From assembly GCA_014526335.1 (NCBI GenBank), contig JACTAT010000037.1, positions 3,050,394 to 3,114,393 on the forward strand: a stretch of 64,000 bases of DNA. The letters are read 5' to 3'. Origin of the DNA: Chrysaora quinquecirrha. Lineage: Eukaryota; Cnidaria; Scyphozoa; Semaeostomeae; Pelagiidae. Positions within the stretch are counted from its first letter, which is position 1. Every line of letters begins with the position of its first letter. The notes beneath the pieces were generated by a model, which was not told where the DNA came from, ran no database searches, and was given only the letters and a program-made list of their open reading frames with translations. A program made the translations under genes and the position numbers. Positions 47,348 through 58,080 of this stretch are shown here, piece by piece.

Positions 47348-47705
47348 GCAGGATTTTTCTAGCAGAGGAGCGTCGTTGAGGAACTTCTCGTTTCAAATGT
47401 GGTACATTGGCAACAGACCACAAGTGAAAGGCTGGCACTTCCATTCCGTTGAGATAGGCAAAGGATGAGAACAGATTTGGTAAGACTCGTTGCGTTTGGA
47501 ACTTTCAGCACCAATGCTATGCGATGGTGAAAGGTGGAATTAATAAGACAAAACAAATGCTGTTTCCTGTATAATAATTGATGATGTTGATGCGGTGCAA
47601 TGTGAGAGAAGGATGGCTAAGACATCCGCAAGACGATGACGACAGAAAGAGATGTGAGGATGAAGAAGGTTTTTCTGTGTTGCTTGTTTTACACTTCAAG
47701 ATGAG
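47348..47705 (-). promoter_or_regulatory. U2-U1 intergenic region, presumed U1 promoter
   Basis: About 360 bp between the U2 3' end and the U1 start. The 150 bp nearest U1 are conserved in all units, as expected if they hold the proximal and distal elements used by snRNA genes, but no animal-wide PSE consensus is certain by eye. Just after U2 lies AAGTGTAAAACAAG, reminiscent of the snRNA 3' box. A variable GATGTT repeat lies in between. Confidence 0.55.
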
Positions 47706-47891
47706 GGGGTGGGCCATCCATGGCGGCACTGCAATACCAGGACAACCTGTGTCCGGGGTGAAGCAAGCTTCAGACCCACGGACCAATTCAAAAATCAGTT
47801 TAATATTTGAGCACCCTTGGGTGCATATCAGATATTAAGCTGATAAGAACAGATACTACACTTGATCTTAGCCAAAAGGCCGAGAAGCGAT
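47706..47891 (-). ncRNA. U2: U2 snRNA
   Basis: Full-length U2 of 186 nt. Carries CCTGTGTCCGG, as in the copy at 13805. Confidence 0.95.
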
Positions 47892-48045
47892 AACGAACTA
47901 GTCTTCGCTTCAGGCCGCGTCTCCACACGTGTTGCAATCACACGTGGGTGCAGGACAGCGACACGGAATTGCCAGTCAGTCCGTGTGCAATACCTGGCTG
48001 GCTACGCTACGTCGGTTGAAAAGAAGGACTGCAATTGCAAAAGTG

Positions 48046-48165
48046 AAGCCTACAACACCAGGTGTTCCCAGGCGGTCACCCATCCAGGTACTGACCTGGC
48101 CCGACCATGCTTGACTGCGGTGATCGGACGAGAACCGGTATATTCATGGTGGTATGGTCGTAGGC
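48046..48165 (-). rRNA. 5S rRNA
   Basis: Complete 120-nt copy within the uninterrupted unit, TTTT terminator downstream. Confidence 0.96.
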
Positions 48166-48598
48166 GAAAGCTAGAGGGCCGAATGTGCATGACACCAGAG
48201 GCTAGAGAGGCAGAAGTGTGCACATGCACATGTACGTATACGACTGGATGCGTACGAAGTGGGTTGATGGAGGTAGATCTTCGTGGGAGTGCAGTGCTGC
48301 TGAGAAGGTGTGGTGAGTACCCTGGCCAGTTGGAACAGTGGGCGTGGCATTCGTGGAAGCCCAGCTTGCTCTTAAATAGTGTTGCGAAGGATGGGCATCC
48401 GGTTGCGGCTGTACGAATGTGGTAAAGGTTGGTGCATCTTCCGGCATCTGGAGCGAAAGATGTGGAAAACGGCAAACGGTCGGTAACTTGCACACTCTTT
48501 GTAGAGTAGGGGAATTGTTGTGTCGAGAGATGCCTGGTATCTGGCAAGTCGCGGTGGTGTTCTGACATGTATGCAGAATTTGACATTAGTACTATTGG

Positions 48599-48600
48599 AA

Positions 48601-48636
<36 letters not shown>

Positions 48637-48762
48637 ATTGTACGGTCGAGTTACCAACGTTTGCGGTAATCGCAGGGGTCAGCCAAACCGAACTGCAATG
48701 GAAAGGCCTCGCCCTGGAAGAATCTCCTTGTTGATCAAGATGTCTTCCCGTCAGGTAAGTAT
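48599..48762 (-). ncRNA. U1: Intact U1 snRNA
   Basis: The second uninterrupted U1 copy, about 164 nt. It has CAGGGGTCAGCC complete but three G in GACGGGAAGAC, the same one-G variant seen in several LINE-interrupted copies. The integration site is intact. Confidence 0.95.
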
Positions 48763-48922
48763 GCAGGATTTTTCTAGCAGAGAGAGCGTCGTTGAGGAAC
48801 TTCTCGTTTCAAATGTGGTACATTGGCAACAGACCACAAGTGAAAGGCTGGCACTTCCATTCCGTTGAGATCGGCAAAGGATGAGAACAGATTTGGTAAG
48901 ACTCGTTGCGGTTGGAACTTTC
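48763..48922 (-). promoter_or_regulatory. U1 upstream region, cut by gap
   Basis: Matches the conserved 150 bp upstream of other U1 copies and ends at the N run. Confidence 0.6.
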
Positions 48923-49422
48923 NNNNNNNNNNNNNNNNNNNNNNNNNNNNNNNNNNNNNNNNNNNNNNNNNNNNNNNNNNNNNNNNNNNNNNNNNNNNNN
49001 NNNNNNNNNNNNNNNNNNNNNNNNNNNNNNNNNNNNNNNNNNNNNNNNNNNNNNNNNNNNNNNNNNNNNNNNNNNNNNNNNNNNNNNNNNNNNNNNNNNN
49101 NNNNNNNNNNNNNNNNNNNNNNNNNNNNNNNNNNNNNNNNNNNNNNNNNNNNNNNNNNNNNNNNNNNNNNNNNNNNNNNNNNNNNNNNNNNNNNNNNNNN
49201 NNNNNNNNNNNNNNNNNNNNNNNNNNNNNNNNNNNNNNNNNNNNNNNNNNNNNNNNNNNNNNNNNNNNNNNNNNNNNNNNNNNNNNNNNNNNNNNNNNNN
49301 NNNNNNNNNNNNNNNNNNNNNNNNNNNNNNNNNNNNNNNNNNNNNNNNNNNNNNNNNNNNNNNNNNNNNNNNNNNNNNNNNNNNNNNNNNNNNNNNNNNN
49401 NNNNNNNNNNNNNNNNNNNNNN
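48923..49422. other. Assembly gap (500 N)
   Basis: Minus-strand array before, plus-strand LINE and array after, so the strand switches across unknown sequence. Confidence 0.99.
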
Positions 49423-49687
49423 ATTAAGATTAGTTGTAGTTATAGTTTTGTTGTTGTTGTAGTATTAAGTTTTTAAGAATAGTTAGTTGTAGTTTAAAAT
49501 AATTAAGTTAAATTTGAATTTAAAAACGAACTCTTGAACAATGAACGATTAATCACTACACAGTAAACATTCAGAGAGGAATTTCAATTTCTATTTAATT
49601 TAAATTATTTTAACTTGTATATATGTTGAGTTAAATTGAAAAATTAAACGAGCTTAGGCATGTGCCTAGCTCAAAAAAAAAAAAAAA
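49423..49687 (+). mobile_element. Family B LINE 3' end (copy B6)
   Basis: AT-rich 3' UTR, a perfect form of the terminal hairpin (GAGCTTAGGCATGTGCCTAGCTC at 49650-49672) and a run of about 15 A up to U1 nucleotide 26. The rest lies in the gap. Confidence 0.85.
49650..49672 (+). other. 3'-terminal hairpin of family B (copy B6)
   Basis: GAGCT / AGCTC and AGGCA / TGCCT stems, separated by a bulged T and closed by a TG loop. Probably the RT recognition structure. Confidence 0.7.
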
Positions 49688-49789
49688 TTGATCAACAAGG
49701 AGATTCTTCCAGGGCGAGGCCTTTCCATTGCCGTTCGGTTTGGCTGACCCCTGCCATTACCGCAAACGTTGGTAACTCGACCGTACAAT

Positions 49790-49825
<36 letters not shown>

Positions 49826-49827
49826 TT
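49688..49827 (+). pseudogene. U1 snRNA 3' portion (nt 26-164) downstream of LINE B6
   Basis: Plus-strand U1 from TTGATCAACAAGG to the end. Has CGTTCGG and CCATTACCGC where intact genes have AGTTCGG and CGATTACCGC. Confidence 0.9.
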
Positions 49828-50260
49828 CCAATAGTACTAATGTCAAATTCTGCATACATGTCAGCACACCACCACGACTTGCCAGATACCAGGCATCTCT
49901 CGACACAAAAATTCCCCTACTCTACAAAGAGTGTGCAAGTTACTGACCGTTTGCCGTTTTCCACATCTTTCGCTCCAGATGCCGGAAGATGCACCAACCT
50001 TTACCACATTCGTACAGCCGCAACCGGAAGCCCATCCTTTGCAACACTATTAAAGAGCAAGCTGGGCTTCCACGAATGCCACGCCCGCTGTTCCAACTGG
50101 CCAGAGTACTCACCACACCTTCTCAGCAGCACTGCACTCCCACGAAGATCTACCTCCATCAACCCACTTCGTACGCATCCAGCCGTATACGTACATGTGC
50201 ATGTGCACACTTCTGCGTCTCTAGCCTGTAGTGTCATGCACATTCGGCCCTCTAGCTTTC

Positions 50261-50380
50261 GCCTACGACCATACCACCATGAATATACCGGTTCTCGTCC
50301 GATCACCGCAGTCAAGCATGGTCGGGCCAGGTCAGTACCTGGATGGGTGACCGCCTGGGAACACCTGGTGTTGTAGGCTT
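50261..50380 (+). rRNA. 5S rRNA
   Basis: GCCTACGACCATACC to TTGTAGGCTT, 120 nt, followed by CACTTTTGC (terminator). Confidence 0.97.
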
Positions 50381-50534
50381 CACTTTTGCAATTGCAGTCC
50401 TTCTTTTCAAACCGACGTAGCGTAGCCAGCCAGGTATTGCACACGCACTGACTGGCAATTCCGTGTCGCTGTCCTGCACCCACGTGTGATTGCAACACGT
50501 GTGAGACGCGGCCTGAAGCGAAGACTAGTTCGTT

Positions 50535-50721
50535 ATCGCTTCTCGGCCTTTTGGCTAAGATCAAGTGTAGTATCTGTTCTTATCAGCTTAATATCTGATA
50601 TGCACCCAAGGGTGCTCAAATATTAAACTGATTTTTGGAATTGGTCCGTGGGTCTGAAGCTTGCTTCACCCCGGACACGGGTTGTCCTGGTATTGCAGTG
50701 CCGCCATGGATGGCCCACCCC
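50535..50721 (+). ncRNA. U2: U2 snRNA
   Basis: ATCGCTTCTCGGCCTTTTGG at the start, branch-site-pairing GTAGTATCTG, GATTTTTGG, and end GGCCCACCCC; 187 nt. Followed by AAGTGTAAAACAAG, which resembles a snRNA 3' box. Confidence 0.96.
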
Positions 50722-51113
50722 CTCATCTTGAAGTGTAAAACAAGCAACACAGAAAAACCTTCTTCATCCTCACATCTCTTTCTGTCGTCATCGTCTTGCG
50801 GATGTCTTAGCCATCCTTCTCTCACATTGCACTGCATCAACATCAACATCATCAACATCATCAACATCAACATCAACATCAATTATTATACAGGAAATAG
50901 CATTTGTTTTGCCTTATTAATTCCACCTTTCACCATCGCATAGCATTGGTGCTGAAAGTTCCAACCGCAACGAGTCTTACCAAATCTGTTCTCATCCTTT
51001 GCCGATCTCAACGGAATGCAAGTGCCAGCCTTTCACTTGTGGTCTGTTGCCAATGTACCACATTTGAAACGAGAAGTTCCTGAACGACGCTCCCTCTGCT
51101 AGAAAAATCCTGC

Positions 51114-51151
51114 ATACTTACCTGACGGGGAAGACATCTTGATCAACAAGG
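51114..51151 (+). pseudogene. U1 snRNA 5' fragment (nt 1-38) upstream of LINE A1
   Basis: ATACTTACCTGACGGGGAAG through to ACAAGG. Its last 13 nt (51139-51151, TTGATCAACAAGG) recur at 57232-57244 on the far side of the element. Confidence 0.95.
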
Positions 51152-51315
51152 TCACGCGATTTTTCGCTCTTCCCCTTTTCTCGCTTTTCTAGCTTAAAAG
51201 TGTCAGAAAACGATCAAATCTTGTTTATAAATATTGATAAAGTTTCTATAAAGTCATTTAAAGACTTTTGGAATCTAATTTCAGTTATCCTTTGGAATTA
51301 CTCTCATTTTTGGAT

Positions 51316-52536
51316 ATGGCATCAAACACGGAAACAACAATATGGGGAGATTTGATTGAAGATCAACCTGCTGAAAACCAACCTAAGAAGCTTTCCATTG
51401 CTGAGAAACTCAAGGGGTCTGATGCACGGATGCTACCTGGTGATGTGGCTGCTCGTGGAGCGAAATTCGAAACCCAAGATGGTATAAATTTTAAAGAAGT
51501 TATTACTTTTTTTCAAAACAAATTTCAAGATCATAATGCAGTCCAACAACTCATGCCTTTGTCGTCCATGCCCGGACGTCAAAGATGGAATATAATCTTT
51601 GCTAAGCCCAATATGGTTGACAATGTAATTGAAAATATGGTTAAATTCCCCTCAATGACCAAAGAAGAAGTAGGAGTTACCTTCACCCCTGTCAAACGTA
51701 GAGCTACGCTCATCACAATCCCAGACGCAACTCCAGACATATCAGACAATGAGATTCGAAGGGAGTTGGAAAAATTTGGAACTGTTCTCCGAATTTGGAA
51801 ACAGACATGGGATGGCTTCCCTCATGTTTTTAACGGAAAACGGCTGGTGACGATGTTCCCCTCAATGGCGCAAGATTTACCACCCTATCTTCTCATAAAG
51901 AACAAGAAAATTTCACTATCCTTCAAAGGCAAACCCGTCTTCTGTAACATCTGCATGAAGGATACACATAGGACGGGGGATTGCCCCTCGAAGGATATGA
52001 AACAATGCTACCTTTGCGGAGCAACTGATCACCAAAAGAGCAAGTGCGAAAAATTCCAAGTTATTCGCCGCCCTAGAGGTCGAGTACTACCAAACGAAAT
52101 TGTCGATTCTGACCAAGAAGAATTCGATGCAGAGGGAATTACCGAGCCCTGGCAAGAAACGCCCGAAGTGCAAGAGGAGCCAGAGAAGGAGGAGGGAACA
52201 CCCCCCCATGAAGTCTCTGCGAACGATGGCGATAATGAAAAAACAGAAATTGAACAGGCTGATAAGAAAGCTGTAGAAAAACCTGAAAAACCAAAGAAAA
52301 AGGAAAAAACAGAGCAACAGAGACCACAGACAGAAAATTCAGAGCCCACAGAACGACAACAAGATGACAGTGAACCAGAGGAAGATGATGCATCCCAAGT
52401 AAAAATCAAGGCAGAGAAAGATATTCAAAGATATGAACCCTTTAAAAAAGCAAAGAAAAGAGCCATCCACCTCACTCCTGAGAAAAAAGCGCAACCGAAG
52501 ATCACACCAGGTAAAAGAAATAAACAATCAAAGTAA
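51316..52536 (+). CDS. Family A ORF1 (RRM-like and CCHC RNA-binding protein), intact
   Basis: 406 codons from MASNTETTIWGD; this start is chosen because the A2 and A3 copies share MASN...WGD. Residues 1-120 resemble the matching part of A2 (GDVAARGAKFET, VQQLMPLSS). An RRM-like stretch lies at about 128-170 (TLITIPDATPDISDNEI...VLRIWKQ). Two CCHC knuckles follow: CNICMKDTHRTGDC (about 209-222) and CYLCGATDHQKSKC (about 231-244). The last 150 residues are a Glu- and Lys-rich, probably disordered tail. ORF1 proteins of Tx1/L1-group elements coat the element RNA and assist reverse transcription. ORF2 starts about 50 bp downstream. Confidence 0.9.
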   Translation: MASNTETTIWGDLIEDQPAENQPKKLSIAEKLKGSDARMLPGDVAARGAKFETQDGINFKEVITFFQNKFQDHNAVQQLMPLSSMPGRQRWNIIFAKPNMVDNVIENMVKFPSMTKEEVGVTFTPVKRRATLITIPDATPDISDNEIRRELEKFGTVLRIWKQTWDGFPHVFNGKRLVTMFPSMAQDLPPYLLIKNKKISLSFKGKPVFCNICMKDTHRTGDCPSKDMKQCYLCGATDHQKSKCEKFQVIRRPRGRVLPNEIVDSDQEEFDAEGITEPWQETPEVQEEPEKEEGTPPHEVSANDGDNEKTEIEQADKKAVEKPEKPKKKEKTEQQRPQTENSEPTERQQDDSEPEEDDASQVKIKAEKDIQRYEPFKKAKKRAIHLTPEKKAQPKITPGKRNKQSK

Positions 52537-52586
52537 TATCCTAACCAATTATGATGCGTAGTCTTAAACCTTTTATTATTATCATG

Positions 52587-55500
52587 ATGACTTGTATTGC
52601 GAGTATAAATGTGAATGGGTTGAGAGACCCCCGTCGTCGTGACACAATTTTCCACCATCTTTTTGCTCAGAATTTTGACATTATTATGTTGCAAGAAACG
52701 CATTTAAATTCTACCGAGCTTGATAAAACCTTCGCAAATTGGAAAGGGAAATCCTTTCATTCTGTGTCAACAGACAACAGAAAGGGTGTCTCGATTTTAA
52801 TCTCTGATAAAATCAACACTACAATCCATTCACATTATGCCTGCAATACAGGTCATTATGTAATTATAGAACTCTCTGTTGACGACAATCGATTCATTCT
52901 TGCTAATATTTATGCCCCGACTGGAGGACAAGACGCCATTGTTCGTCGTAAAGATTTTCTTCGAAACCTTCAAAATGATTTGAACAAGTACCCACGTACT
53001 TTTCCTTTCATCGTTGGTGGTGATTTTAATTGCGTCTTAAATAATAATCTTGATAGATCGAATAACGTAACCTATGTAGATAGAAGTGCCCCAAATCTTA
53101 AACACTTCTCAAACGTCTTTAACTTAGAGGATATCTGGCGTACCAAGAATCCTACTAAAAAAGAATTTACTTATCGTAGCCCCCTAGGATCTTTTAGTAG
53201 ACTTGATAAATTCTATACTTCTCGAGAATTCCGCGATAAATTTTCTAAATGCCTTATCGAACCCTTTCCCCACTCCGATCATGATAAAATTATTTTAAAA
53301 CTCGACTTCTCTTGCATAAAACGCGGACCTGGATCTTGGATGTTAAATACCTCTACCTTGAAAGAACAATCCTTTCTCAACCTCATCAATGATTTCATAG
53401 ACACCTGGAAGGGCAAAAAGGGGGACTTTCACTCCTTGTCTGACTGGTGGGAGTACGGGAAATCTCGCATCCAATCAATTGCTAAAGAATACTCAGCTAA
53501 GCGTAAGAAAGAACACATGAAGAGAAAGTCCCAGTTATATAAAAAACTGCGCAACTCCAAACGCAAAGCCGAAACAACAGGGGACCCCAGATTTGTTACC
53601 CTCACAAAAACCATATCAGATGAGATAAAACGTATAGAAACCCAAGAAGCTGAAGCCGTGAAACTCCGCGCTAAAGCAAAATGGTCAGAGCAAGGAGAAC
53701 GAGTCACCAACTACTTCTGTTCGCTTGAAAAGAAACCGCAGGGTGACAGAACTATGAAGGCTATTAGAAATAGCCGAGGTATTATCGTTTCCCAACCCCA
53801 CGAAATCTTAGATTCTGTTAAGACATTCTATGAAGAGCTCTACACAGCGGAACCTACTGACGATAACTGCCAACAGGAACTTTTAGGTAAACTATCTCGA
53901 ACCCTTCCGAACGACAAGAAACAAGCCTGCGAGGGCAAAGTTACCCTTAAGGAAATATCGTTAGCGCTAAGCCAAATGGTGAACAATAAATCACCGGGCA
54001 CAGATGGCTTACCATACGAGTTTTATAAAATTTTCTGGAATAAAATCTCGAAAGATTTCTTAGCCGTTGTCAATGAATGCTTTGAAAATAAAAGTCTAAC
54101 CCCCTCGCAGCAAATGGCCTTGATTTCTTGCCTGTTAAAAAAGGGCGAGAGAGAGAAAATCGAAAATTGGCGACCTATAAGCCTGTTGAACTGCGACTAT
54201 AAAATCATTGCCAAAGTTATTTCTAATCGCCTTTCCTGTGTTCTACCTTGCATAGTGGCTGAAGATCAGACCTGTTCCATTCCGGGAAGGACTATTCTCT
54301 CTAACTGTCATGTTTTACGCGATTTAATCCAAATAAGTGAGGATGACAACCTCCCTGTGGGCTTACTTGCAATTGATCAAATGAAGGCTTTCGATAGAGT
54401 TAACTGGAACTTTCTCTTCAAAACCCTTGAAAAGTTGGTCTGGTTTTTAGTAGCTGGGTTAAACTGCTTTACACAGATATAAAAGCTCTGTTAAAGTCAA
54501 TGGCTATCTTTCAGACACTTTTAACCCTACCCGAGGGGTCAGACAGGGCTGTCCTCTTTCTGCCCTTCTCTATGTGATCATTGCTGAAGTTTTCGCAGAA
54601 AACATCAGGCAAGAACCAAAGATCAAAGGTATTACTGTTAACAAAACCGAATTTAAAATTGTACAATATGCCGATGACACGACTTTAATCCTCCAAGGAA
54701 ATCCCTCAATCCTTGCTTGTCAACAACACCTCACTGACTTTGAAAAAGCCACAGGTGCAAAAATAAATACAGACAAAAGTGAAGGCCTCTGGCTGGGAAG
54801 CTTTAAAAATAGAAATGATTCTCCGTTTGGTTTCGACTGGTCGAAAAAGTCTTTGAAAATCCTTGGAATCTTCTTTGGACTACATAATGTTTCTAAGCTA
54901 AACTGGGACTCTAAAATTTCGAAATTTCAAAAGACACTAAATCTTTGGAAAAACCGCGACCTCACATTTCGTGGTAAAGCTATTGTAGCAAATCAACTTG
55001 CTTCTTCTGTTTTACTTTACACTGCCACTATCTTTCCCATCCCTCAATGGGCTTTGAAAACCTTAAATGAGAGTCTGTGGGCCTTTCTTTTCAACGGCAA
55101 AAAGCCGCCAATCAAACATATCCAAGCAAAGCTTCCATACACTGATGGCGGCCTCAATTTTGTTGATATTGAAAAGAAAGCCCAAAGTCTCCATTTGTCT
55201 TGGCTAGCCAAACTGTTTGACAAAGAACAAACAGGAAAATGGAAAGTCTTATTCACTTATATTCTTGGGAAATACAAAGACCTTAATATTGGGCCTAATG
55301 TTTTAAAATGCTTTCTTAGTTCAAGGCAAATCAATAAACTGCCTTGTTTCTATAAATCGCTTTTGAAATCCTATCTAAACTTATGCAACAACAAAAGATC
55401 TAATCCAAATCCTGCTGTTGAAATCTTCAATGAACCATTGTTTGATAATTCTCTTATAGCTAAAGAAAAGCTCCCATTCGTACAGTCATGGGTCGATGCA

Positions 55501-56403
55501 GGGGTTACTCTGGTTCGAGACGTGACTTACGAGCTCTCCCCAGGATTTCTCCCGAGTCTTGCCCTTAAAGAACTCGTAGGAGATCGCTTTAGGAAAAATG
55601 ATCATGATACTATGCTCTCCCTTATACCCCCCGAGTATCGAGAAATTGTTCGGAATAACGCTGCACCCCCCGATCACTTTTCTGTAGACTTTAAGCTTCC
55701 TCTCACTGGATTGAATAAACCTATTTCGAAACTAACATCGAAAGACTTTTATCACTATCTTGTTGCTTCTACTCTCGATTTACCTTCTCAGAAATTCAGA
55801 CTGTTTTGGAATAACAAATTCGGCAATTTAGATTGGAAATTTATTTTCAAGTCAATTTTCTCTTGCGATATTGATCGAAAATCTTGCGATTTACAATGGA
55901 AGTTAATCCAGCTTGCCCTCCCGACAGCTGATAAACTTTCCAGACATAACATCATCGATAACCCGAATTGTTTACGTTGTCAAATAAACGTAGAGACTTC
56001 TATGCATCTCTTTGTTCGCTGCCCTTTAGTCCATGACCTTTGGCAAACAGTAATCCAATTGACTAAAGACCTGGATCTAAATGTAAACATTGATCTTAAC
56101 AACCTAGAATACTTTGTTGTTATTGGGTTTGCCTTAAATAAAACTACGCAAGCTTTGATTCCTGCTCTAACCGTTCGCGATATCGCACTCCGCTCTGTCT
56201 GGTCAACCCGAAATAAAATTGTCTTTGATGATGAAGTAAAAAGCCCCCTAGATATTTTTAAATCTAAATTAAGACGCAAAATTAAAGAACAATTTCATCT
56301 CTCTAAAGATTCAAATGCTGCCCTTTCCCTATTCAAAACCAACTGGTGCCGACACAATGTTTTAGCCTCAGTTGTAAATAATAACTTACATGTAAACATC
56401 TAA
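52587..56403 (+). pseudogene. Family A ORF2 (endonuclease/RT), one damaged region
   Basis: Starts MTCIASINVNGLRDPRRRD. The AP-like endonuclease occupies about 235 residues (SINVNG, LQETHLN, VGGDFNCVLN, RLDKFYTS, PHSDHDK). RT follows with NWRPISLLNCDYKIIAK, DQMKAFDRVNW, GVRQGCPLSALLY and YADD at 54667-54678. A C-terminal C-x2-C-x8-H-x4-C knuckle (CLRCQINVETSMHLFVRC) lies near 55970-56025, and the end is NNNLHVNI. Near 54437-54475 about 8 nt are missing relative to A2 (two small deletions), which shifts the frame inside the RT palm just before the GVRQG box. Otherwise it is open over about 1,270 codons. It would nick U1 and copy its RNA there. Confidence 0.9.
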
Positions 56404-57190
56404 AACATGCTTACTATTGCCTTAAACAACAACAACAATGTTAAAATCACTACATTTTGCGCGAGAAAACACTACTGCTGACCAACGGCACTCGTTGGTT
56501 ACCGCTTGCTTTCTGACCCGTGTGAATCAGAAAAACTCTCACTGAGCTCCGTTGTTATACATACACACGGCTCCTTATGACCCTGTTATAACCCCATCAA
56601 ATGCACACTTGATGCTCCTTATGGACATTAAGCAGAAAAGTTTTCCAAACCCCCGTAATAAATTCATGATGCTCCTTATAGGCACAATTTAAAATGTACT
56701 TAGTACCCTGTAATACATACTTGATGATCCTAATGGACATCTTGTTCAAATGTATTGTTGTAAATATTTGCATATTATAATATCGCTATGCTATTTTATC
56801 AATAATCAATAATTCTACCCTTACTTCTTTATATTTGGTATCATTATTAGTATTTAAATTCTTTACATTTCGAGCCTGAATACACATAAAGTAGCAGACC
56901 CCACTCAGTCTAGCACAGCTCGACTCCAAAATGAGGGGAAACAACAACAACAACAATGTCCACCCAGTTTCACTCAATTATCGATGTGTTTTCAAACTCG
57001 TTATGGATTAATTCAAGTTAATGCAATGTGACTGGCACAAATTATGCAATTTAAGTTTCATGAACACTGAAATCAAAATATAGAGAATTTCAAACAGTAT
57101 CCACTTTAAAATAATTTTTATTTTTGTAATTATTTTAGATTATTTTTTAGTTTAAATTTTTGTAAATATTTTTGATTTGGTAAATTAAAC
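56404..57190 (+). other. Family A 3' UTR
   Basis: Non-coding AT-rich sequence with several CTTGATGCTCCTTATGG-type direct repeats (near 56607, 56670 and 56727). It matches the sequence after ORF2 of A2 in part (63639-64000). Confidence 0.75.
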
Positions 57191-57213
57191 GGGTGCTGGC
57201 ATTCGCCAGACTC
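57191..57213 (+). other. 3'-terminal hairpin of family A
   Basis: GGGTGCTGGC-ATTC-GCCAGACTC: a CTGGC/GCCAG stem, a bulged G, then a GGGT/ACTC stem. Same layout as the family B hairpin although the bases differ. Confidence 0.65.
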
Positions 57214-57231
57214 AAACGAAGAAAAAAAAAA

Positions 57232-57333
57232 TTGATCAACAAGGAGATTCTTCCAGGGCGAGGCCTTTCCATTGCAGTTCGGTTTGGCTGACCCCTGCGA
57301 TTACCGCAAACGTTGGTAACTCGACCGTACAAT

Positions 57334-57369
<36 letters not shown>

Positions 57370-57371
57370 TT
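57232..57371 (+). pseudogene. U1 snRNA 3' portion (nt 26-164) downstream of LINE A1
   Basis: Starts with the second copy of the 13-bp duplication and continues as normal U1 to the end. Confidence 0.94.
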
Positions 57372-57804
57372 CCAATAGTACTAATGTCAAATTCTGCATA
57401 CATGTCAGCACACCACCACGACTTGCCAGATACCAGGCATCTCTCGACACAAAAATTCCCCTACTCTACAAAGAGTGTGCAAGTTACCGACCGTTTGCCG
57501 TTTTCCACATCTTTCGCTCCAGATGCCGGAAGATGCACCAACCTTTACCACATTCGTACAGCCGCAACCGGAAGCCCATCCTTTGCAACACTATTAAAGA
57601 GCAAGCTGGGCTTCCACGAATGCCACGCCCGCTGTTCCAACTGGCCAGAGTACTCACCACACCTTCTCAGCAGCACTGCACTCCCACGAAGATCTACCTC
57701 CATCAACCCACTTCGTACGCATCCAGCCGTATACGTACATGTGCATGTGCACACTTCTGCCTCTCTAGCCTGTAGTGTCATGCACATTCGGCCCTCTAGC
57801 TTTC

Positions 57805-57924
57805 GCCTACGACCATACCACCATGAATATACCGGTTCTCGTCCGATCACCGCAGTCAAGCATGGTCGGGCCAGGTCAGTACCTGGATGGGTGACCGCCT
57901 GGGAACACCTGGTGTTGTAGGCTT
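57805..57924 (+). rRNA. 5S rRNA
   Basis: Complete 120-nt copy, TTTTT terminator downstream. Confidence 0.97.
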
Positions 57925-58080
57925 CACTTTTTGCAATTGCAGTCCTTCTTTTCAAACCGACGTAGCGTAGCCAGCCAGGTATTGCACACGCACTGACTGG
58001 CAATTCCGTGTCGCTGTCCTGCACCCACGTGTGATTGCAACACGTGTGGAGACGCGGCCTGAAGCGAAGACTAGTTCGTT

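Larger units (their letters stand above)
47348..48762 (-). repeat. Reference U1-5S-U2 tandem unit (1,415 bp)
   Basis: The distance between consecutive U1 5' ends (47347 and 48762) is 1,415 bp and the previous spacing (45929 to 47347) is 1,418 bp. In transcription order: U1 (164), spacer of about 433 bp, 5S (120), spacer of about 154 bp, U2 (186), spacer of about 358 bp. The spacers contain long open frames on both strands that run through 5S and U2; I treat these as non-coding. Confidence 0.92.
51152..57231 (+). mobile_element. Family A U1-specific LINE, copy A1, full length
   Basis: A 6.08-kb element with U1 on both sides and a perfect 13-bp target duplication, TTGATCAACAAGG. Structure: 5' UTR of about 160 bp starting TCACGCGATTTTTCGC, ORF1, a 50-bp gap, ORF2, a 3' UTR of about 830 bp, the terminal bulged hairpin at 57191-57213 and an A-rich end. 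ORF1 is open and ORF2 has one damaged spot, so this is the youngest-looking copy in the window. Confidence 0.95.

Noticed and set aside
50001..50564. Long ORFs (150-240 codons) on both strands throughout the array, for example minus 50001-50564 and plus 49660-50376
   Set aside because: They run through 5S rRNA, U2 and U1 sequence, recur only because the unit is repeated, and encode no recognisable domain.
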